From Stenogyne calaminthoides (lineage: Eukaryota; Streptophyta; Magnoliopsida; Lamiales; Lamiaceae): 64,000 nt of DNA. Below, piece after piece: positions 59,164 through 64,000 of the stretch. The stretch covers positions 33,030,804 to 33,094,803 of the forward strand of contig JBBCBC010000001.1 of the NCBI GenBank assembly GCA_037126765.1. The letters run 5' to 3'. Position 1 is the stretch's first letter. Each line of letters begins with the position of its first letter. The translations under genes and the position numbers were made by a program. The notes under the pieces were generated by a model that worked only from the letters and a program-made list of their open reading frames with translations, was not told where the DNA came from and made no database searches.

Positions 59164-61107
59164 TGTTAGGAGATGAATTTAATAAAGAAGGTTTTGATTA
59201 GATCCCAAAACCCCTGAGTATGACATGTTCAGGATAATCTTGATAGTTGAGTCAGGATTCAGTTTTAGAGTGTTCAGGATGTTATCTGCATAATGTATAG
59301 TCAGCAGATATAGATCCGGTTAGATTCTGAAGACTCAGTAAGTTTCTGAAGAAACTGAAGTTTCAAAGATGAAACCAAGTTTCAAGTTTCAAAGATGAAA
59401 TCGAGAAATTAAAGTTTCAAAGGAGAAATCGAGAAACCAAGACTCAAAGGAGAAATCGAGAAATCAAGACTCAAAGATGAAGACTCAAGATATCGGTCCA
59501 AGATATCTGTGAAGACTCGTAAGACTCAAGACTCGTAAGACTCGAAGACATCAAGACTCGTAAGACTCAAGACAAGACCAAAAACTAAAGACAAAGGATA
59601 CTGAAGGCACAAGAATTATCAAGACTCAAGAAATGTAATTGATGTTCAATATAAACCCAATGTTCCGAGGCACTGAAAATATCTATCTGAAGGATACAAT
59701 ACTGAGAAGAACGCGATTACTTAGAAAAATTGATATTGCCCAAGATATTCAGATGCAGACAAAAGGAACTAAAACTAAGTGTTGTTAAGGTTATATCACT
59801 CAGAGATATTGACCAAAAAGAGCCGTTGTGTTTGTCTACTTAATCAAGACAACACCAATCGAAGAAGAAAAAGATCAGCATTTTTTAATGACACCGAAAG
59901 CGATGTGTCATCAAGCATATCAGTAGTACTATGTTCCAGACTGCAAAAAGTAGTGACTGGATGCATGAAAAGCAATTTGCCTAAAACATGCTAGGGAGTG
60001 TCAAACCCTAAAAATAGCCGTTCATCACACACCATAAGAGGAAACTCATGAAGCTATCTCTTCCAACGGATAGTTTTTCAAGAGTGACCTTGGTGTATGC
60101 CTATAAATACTTGTGACCATCTACATTGATGGTTACGGGAAATTTGTAAGCAACTCAAGAGCTCAAACTTATTATTGCAAGTTGAAGCACTCGAAAACCC
60201 AAGAATTTCCCAAGTGCTTTATATCGAAGAGAGCTCATTCACTAAGCCTAGCTTGATAAGATATATCCAAAGCTTAGTAGAGATATCATAGCCTTTGCAT
60301 TGTACTTAATTGTAAAGGATATCTCATCCTAGTTGGAAACCAACCAAGAAACCCCAAACCCTTTGTACGGTAGTTTGAGTGTGATTGTTGGTGAGTTGGA
60401 GTTGTAAAGAGTTAGTAAACTACATTGAGGTAGTCAGAAAGCTCTAGAGAAGAAGTGAGTAAACTATCTTGGATAGTCAGAAAGCTTGTGTGTGTTTTGA
60501 GTAAGTAAACTACAAAGGTAGTCAGAAAGCTCAAAATAGAAAGGTTAGTAAACTACAGAGGTAGTCAGAAAACCTTAGGAAGTGATTAGTGAATTTCTCT
60601 GAAGAGTCAGAGAGAGTGGACGTAGGAGCTTGAGTCTCTGAACCACTATAACTTGCTGTGTTATTTTACTTTATGTTCTGCTTTGATTAACTGCTGCATA
60701 TCTTTACTGAAAGCATATTTTCACTGATACTCAGTTGGAATCAATCCACTAATATTGCATATAACTGAATCACAGCCTAATCACTATTCCATTAAAAAGG
60801 AAGTTTTTAGCAAAGCATAGAAACGAGTATAAACTTAGGGCCAACCATTCCGCACATCTGAGTAGCTTTTCAAGCAAGCTCAGTAACTCTGAAAACTCAG
60901 GATCAGTTGGGATTACATGAGGTTACTGAAAGCAGCTCAGGATCACTGTCTCAGGTAGACTTTGACTCAGGGCGATTTGTGCTTCTCAGGACCAAATCAT
61001 CAGGACAGCCTGACCCATCTGAGCTCAGTGAAGAAAAGTTTTAAAATCACTGAACACGTGTATTCCCCCCCATACACGTGTAACACTCGTTTGCACTGGG
61101 ACCAACA
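59164..61107 (+). repeat. 3' LTR of S1-c (1944 bp)
   Basis: It begins TGTTAGGAGATG and ends GGGACCAACA. It pairs with the LTR at 46800 along its whole length. In the patches 59360-59660 and 59840-59920 nearly every CTGA and TCAG word of the 5' LTR is replaced, whereas flanking text is nearly the same. TATA at about 60099; four hairpin units at 60407-60575; C-loop hairpin at about 61055-61082, intact. Confidence 0.95.
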
Positions 61108-61112
61108 AAATC

Positions 61113-62367
61113 ACATGAATGGAAGCATAAAATATTGGAAACCTTCAAAACCAACATTTAATACAGCCTCCAACAGCCCAACAAACACACACGCAAGCCA
61201 CATTAGGGTGGTCATTTACGTATTTGTTTGTCAACCAGACACCCAGTCTTTGATTTCGATATCGTCAACCTATCCTTATGACGAACGAAATCAACAGTCG
61301 GACCTTAACTGGCCATGTGAATTAGAACAGGGACCCCGTTGGGGAGTTATTTTAAAATTTACATCTGAGTGATGACCACAATTTAACTGTAGGAACCACT
61401 ATTCACAATCGACGAGCTCATCAAGAGAACACATCACTAGCAAACAATTCCCTACAGTTATCTTGAATTATTCTTTACTGATGAACTCATGTGTGACACA
61501 TCCATTGGGGAGGACCACACAGTTCATCTAAAGATTAAAACATTTTGACTAGAAGTCTTAACTAGTAAGCTCGTGAATGTTGCATTCGTTAGGGGGAGAC
61601 TCCAAGGTCCCACGAGCAACAAACACCTTACTTAAAGACCAATTGTGGAGGCCAATGAATTAATTAAAATTGACATCTATGTAACTCAGTCATTTGTAAC
61701 ATGAAGGTTATTTACCGGCATAGCATATCATGAAAAGAAACACAAGCATGGCACAACAAAACAAGAAGCGATAAATAAAAGCATAAATAAATGCACATCT
61801 ATCGCAACCCCTTGTAAAACTATCAAAAACAGCCAATTCTAAGCTATTACAATGATAAATGAAGGGTGTGGACGGATGCCTCACATCGGCCTCTCACGCA
61901 AGGCAAACGGCTCGATTTCTCGTCCACCGACTTAAACTGGCAGAAAACTTCATCAAGGAAATTAAATTAGCTCTCGCCACAGGCGGTCCCTAGTGTAGTG
62001 TGAGATTTGTAGAGGACCTCACGATGTTTCCGAAATATGGTTATAATAGTAAAATGGACAATCGAGTCAAAAATTATGGCCAAAACGGTTTTAACCGACC
62101 AATGGCCATAACCCTAACCGTAATCGCCCATTTTCCATATTATCCTCCAACCTCCATCATGATCAAATTACAAAAAAAATAAACACCCTATTATAGTGAT
62201 CTATGGAATACACCTACATCTACCCACACTTCTTATCTGGTGGGAAAAAAACGATTACAAACTCACTTAAGGGTAGCGATAGAGAAACAGATTCAAACAC
62301 GATGAAAACAGAAACAATATCTACAAATGAAAACGTTTCAGGCAGAGCCAATAATCCACGAATCCTG
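61113..62367 (-). other. 5' leader of C3
   Basis: On the minus strand this runs from the primer site to the S1-c insertion, a leader of about 1.3 kb before gag. No convincing reading frame on either strand. A 9-bp inverted repeat (AACTGTAGG, CCTACAGTT) spans 61386-61460; I could not link it to a known element. The length is unusual for copia and could hide an unrecognised insertion. Confidence 0.5.
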
Positions 62368-62379
62368 GCTTTGATACCA
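62368..62379 (-). promoter_or_regulatory. Primer binding site of C3 (tRNA-Met type)
   Basis: On the minus strand TGGTATCAAAGC, next to LTR C, with one change from the tRNA-Met site. The equivalent beside LTR B (38037-38028) is truncated by the deletion. Confidence 0.8.
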
Positions 62380-62381
62380 AT

Positions 62382-63637
62382 TGATGGATCATGCCGGTGA
62401 AGGTGATCCATCACCCAGGATCGTTATTGGATACAAAACGTATACGTATTAAAATTTAAACCTAAACATGCGACTAAAGCAAGGTTTAGATTTGTTACCC
62501 TTGAAGATCGAGGTGTTGATTCCACTACAGATCTTCTAGTCTATCTCCCAGCCTCGTCCGAATGCCGAGTGGACAACAATCTATCGAACGTGGAGAAGGC
62601 GCCTGCTGTTTCATTTTCTCAAACCCTAATTTGCCCGGCTGCTAAAATTTTGGTTTCGTGTGCTTAGGATTTTGGACGAAACTAGGCTCCTTTATTTATA
62701 CTCCTCAGGTTTCGTGGGCCAGACTAGGGATCCATTAGAAGGTATAGGGTTTGGGCTTCTCACGGACCCAAATACTCTTATGTTCAGCCCAAAACATTAA
62801 TTTGGCCCGAGAACATTAATTCGTCCCACTAGAGAATTAATTTTGCACTCTCATCCTATCACGAACCGAATAAGGGCTTCTATTAGACTTTATAATTTCC
62901 CGTGTTTAAGATATCGTACGTCCATTAATTATTAAAGCTCCTGACTGCTTTAATTAATTAATAATATGTAATATTCCTTGAGCAGTACCACTCAACCTTT
63001 ATTATCGTACGGATTAAATCCACCTGCAGTGTTTAATACGACAATCCTTTATGAGTTTCCTCAAGGGGACGTCATCATCCTGGATGTCCAGGACACGGTG
63101 CCCTAATGCCAGTAAATAGACATCATGCGAGCGATGTTACTACCCAAAATACGAAGTGTGAGAGATCTACCAAGATTCTCACCTATAGTAAATCAAAGCA
63201 GTGAACAAGCACCCCACATATCTAAATACCACACTTAGGGTTGAGAATTACAAAAGTCACCAAGACCTCCAGTTCTTCATAAAAGTCAGAATAGAAGAAC
63301 ATGTCTTATCTGTGACCCATTCAATATGACACAGCGCAGTAGTATAAACTAATGGCCAAGACTAGCCACCAACATGTTTATACTACAACTTAAACCAATA
63401 GTTATGTCCAGAACTATCTCAGTTGTGAATACCGTTTATATCTTATAAGGAACTTGACAATGTGATCTTCTGTGTGTCTACAAACCCACCACATAGTCTA
63501 CAATATAAGATAAGCATACACATAAGCAATTTATAAGAATGCAATAATGTGAAAAACCATTTATTTCAGATAATAAGGAAATTGAATATACATCCACAAA
63601 AGCTCACTAAAAGTTTGCTTTACAGTATACACCAACA
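62382..63637 (-). repeat. LTR C of C3, the 5' LTR (1256 bp)
   Basis: On the minus strand it begins TGTTGGTGTATACTG and ends GATCCATCA. It is close to LTR A and is followed on the minus strand by a primer site. The right flank GTTTT (63638-63642) is the presumed target copy. Confidence 0.92.
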
Positions 63638-64000
63638 GTTTTGTACTCTGAGGTACAGGGGGAACATTTGGAAATCACTGATGAAGATCTCCATAGGATT
63701 TTTTGGCTTCCAGCTTCGGCGGATGGCATTATGCCCGATGCATATTGCGCTGCAGAAGATAGTGTGATAATCAAACACCTCGTCCGCCCTGCTGATGCTC
63801 ACCATTCAAAAAGGTTTAAGAAATCAATGTTGAAGAGGAAGTATAGGCTTCTTCTTGATATTGTTCAGAAGGTAATTGTGGGAATTACCTATAGCCTAGA
63901 TGTTGTTACTCAAGAAAAGGCTCGAATAATGACTGCCATTATTGATAATGCCAAGATCAACTGGCTGGAATTTCTGAAGAGAAGACTACTGGAGGAATCA
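63638..64000 (+). pseudogene. ORF3 of S2-a, continuation after C3
   Basis: It carries on the reading cut at 36552: EVQGEHLEITDEDLHRIFWL, then LKRKYRLLLDIVQK and WLEFLKRRLLEE up to the window end. The phrase K-R-K-Y-R-L-L-L-D-I-V parallels K-P-K-Y-R-V-L-L-D-I-V in S1 ORF3. S1 and S2 third genes therefore share an ancestor. The frame is open to 64000. Confidence 0.82.

Larger units (their letters stand above)
46800..61107 (+). mobile_element. S1-c: complete Sirevirus-like copia element, 14.3 kb
   Basis: Both LTRs (1949 and 1944 bp), primer site, gag, pol, ORF3 and polypurine tract are present. The target duplication AAATC is perfect (46795-46799 and 61108-61112). It inserted into the leader of C3, so it is the youngest datable large insertion in the window. 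The coding regions nevertheless hold at least ten stops or shifts, and the LTRs differ by a few percent overall with one much more diverged patch. Confidence 0.97.
36553..63637 (-). mobile_element. C3: minus-strand copia element with three LTR copies
   Basis: Read right to left: LTR C (63637-62382), primer site, long leader, the S1-c insertion, gag-pol (46759-40396), polypurine-like tract, LTR B (40327-38040), primer site, a 235-bp internal remnant, LTR A (37804-36553). Flanks GTTCT (36548-36552) and GTTTT (63638-63642) differ by one base and look like the target duplication. Over the first 65 bases LTR A and LTR C resemble each other more than either resembles LTR B. The outer pair may therefore be the original ends and LTR B a later product of recombination. 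Confidence 0.85.
14407..64000 (+). mobile_element. S1-b: 5' part of an S1 copia element, hugely interrupted
   Basis: It starts with a complete 5' LTR, primer site, gag and pol, then a spacer and the start of ORF3. The spacer is split by an S2 solo LTR at 21915-23343, and ORF3 is cut at 23637 by a minus-strand LTR that itself contains S2-a. The rest of ORF3 and the 3' LTR must lie beyond the window. Own sequence is 14407-21914 and 23344-23636. Confidence 0.85.
24037..64000 (+). mobile_element. S2-a: Sirevirus-like copia element, interrupted and continuing past the window
   Basis: 5' LTR, primer site, gag, protease, integrase, RT, RNase H, spacer and ORF3 are all recognisable. The element is interrupted by a solo LTR (28195-30445), by an inverted S2 fragment (32861-34849) and by the minus-strand C3 element (36553-63637), and then resumes to 64000. 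Its 3' LTR is outside the window. Confidence 0.88.

Noticed and set aside
60962..61372. 136-codon frame across the S1-c 3' end
   Set aside because: It spans the LTR end, the target duplication and the C3 leader, so it cannot be a native gene.
61386..61460. Small MITE suggested by AACTGTAGG/CCTACAGTT
   Set aside because: The inverted repeat is only 9 bp and no target duplication was found.
62200..62414. Plus and minus 64-65 codon frames next to LTR C
   Set aside because: They cross the primer site and LTR border of C3 and show no protein features.
1..64000. CRISPR array, tRNA or rRNA gene, host gene
   Set aside because: None seen. The repeats present are plant minisatellite and LTR repeats, and every long reading frame belongs to a retrotransposon.

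Overview
This window is plant nuclear repeat DNA, almost certainly from an angiosperm and probably a eudicot. It consists almost entirely of Ty1/copia LTR retrotransposons in all stages of decay, nested inside one another. No ordinary host gene, rRNA, tRNA or CRISPR array was found. The species cannot be named from the sequence. The plant assignment rests on Sirevirus-like copia elements (tRNA-Met primer sites, gag-pol followed by a large extra 3' gene), a Stowaway-type MITE with a CTCCCTCCGTCC-type end, and CACTA-like palindromic repeats.

Three copia families dominate; the family names are mine. Family S1 has LTRs of about 1.7-1.95 kb, starts TGTTGGGAGATG and ends GGGACCAACA. It is present as S1-a (3' part, 1-10303), S1-b (5' part, from 14407 rightwards) and S1-c (complete, 46800-61107, with 5-bp target duplication AAATC). 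Family S2 has LTRs of about 1.42 kb and ends GGGACCTACA. It is present as a solo LTR (21915-23343, duplication CTGTC), element S2-a (from 24037 to beyond the window end), a truncated LTR (39229-40264) and an inverted 3'-end fragment (32861-34849). Family C3 is an ordinary copia element on the minus strand (36553-63637) with three LTR copies. Two further solo LTRs, one inside the other, sit at 28195-30445 and 29325-29970.

Layout: 1-10303 is the 3' part of S1-a. 10304-14406 is an older AT-rich block with two inverted minisatellite arrays, CACTA-like palindromes, a gypsy-like LTR remnant and Stowaway pieces. From 14407 the DNA belongs to S1-b. S1-b is interrupted at 21915 by a solo LTR and at 23637 by a minus-strand LTR, which is itself interrupted at 24037 by S2-a. 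S2-a carries the solo-LTR pair and the inverted fragment in pol. Its third gene is split at 36553 by C3, and C3 is split at 46800 by S1-c. S2-a resumes at 63638. Target duplications at five insertions fix much of the order, and the stack is five insertions deep.

S1 and S2 elements encode gag (zinc knuckle), pol (protease, integrase, reverse transcriptase, RNase H) and a separate large gene after pol, called ORF3 here. ORF3 has a helical N-terminal domain and long coiled-coil regions; I saw no signal peptide or membrane segment. Every coding region carries stops, frameshifts or deletions, so no element here looks autonomous. Points worth a second look are a conserved stop plus acceptor-like tract at the gag/pol border, TATA-like boxes about 130 bp before ORF3, hairpin repeats with paired base changes in the LTRs, and a CTGA/TCAG-specific divergence between the two S1-c LTRs.
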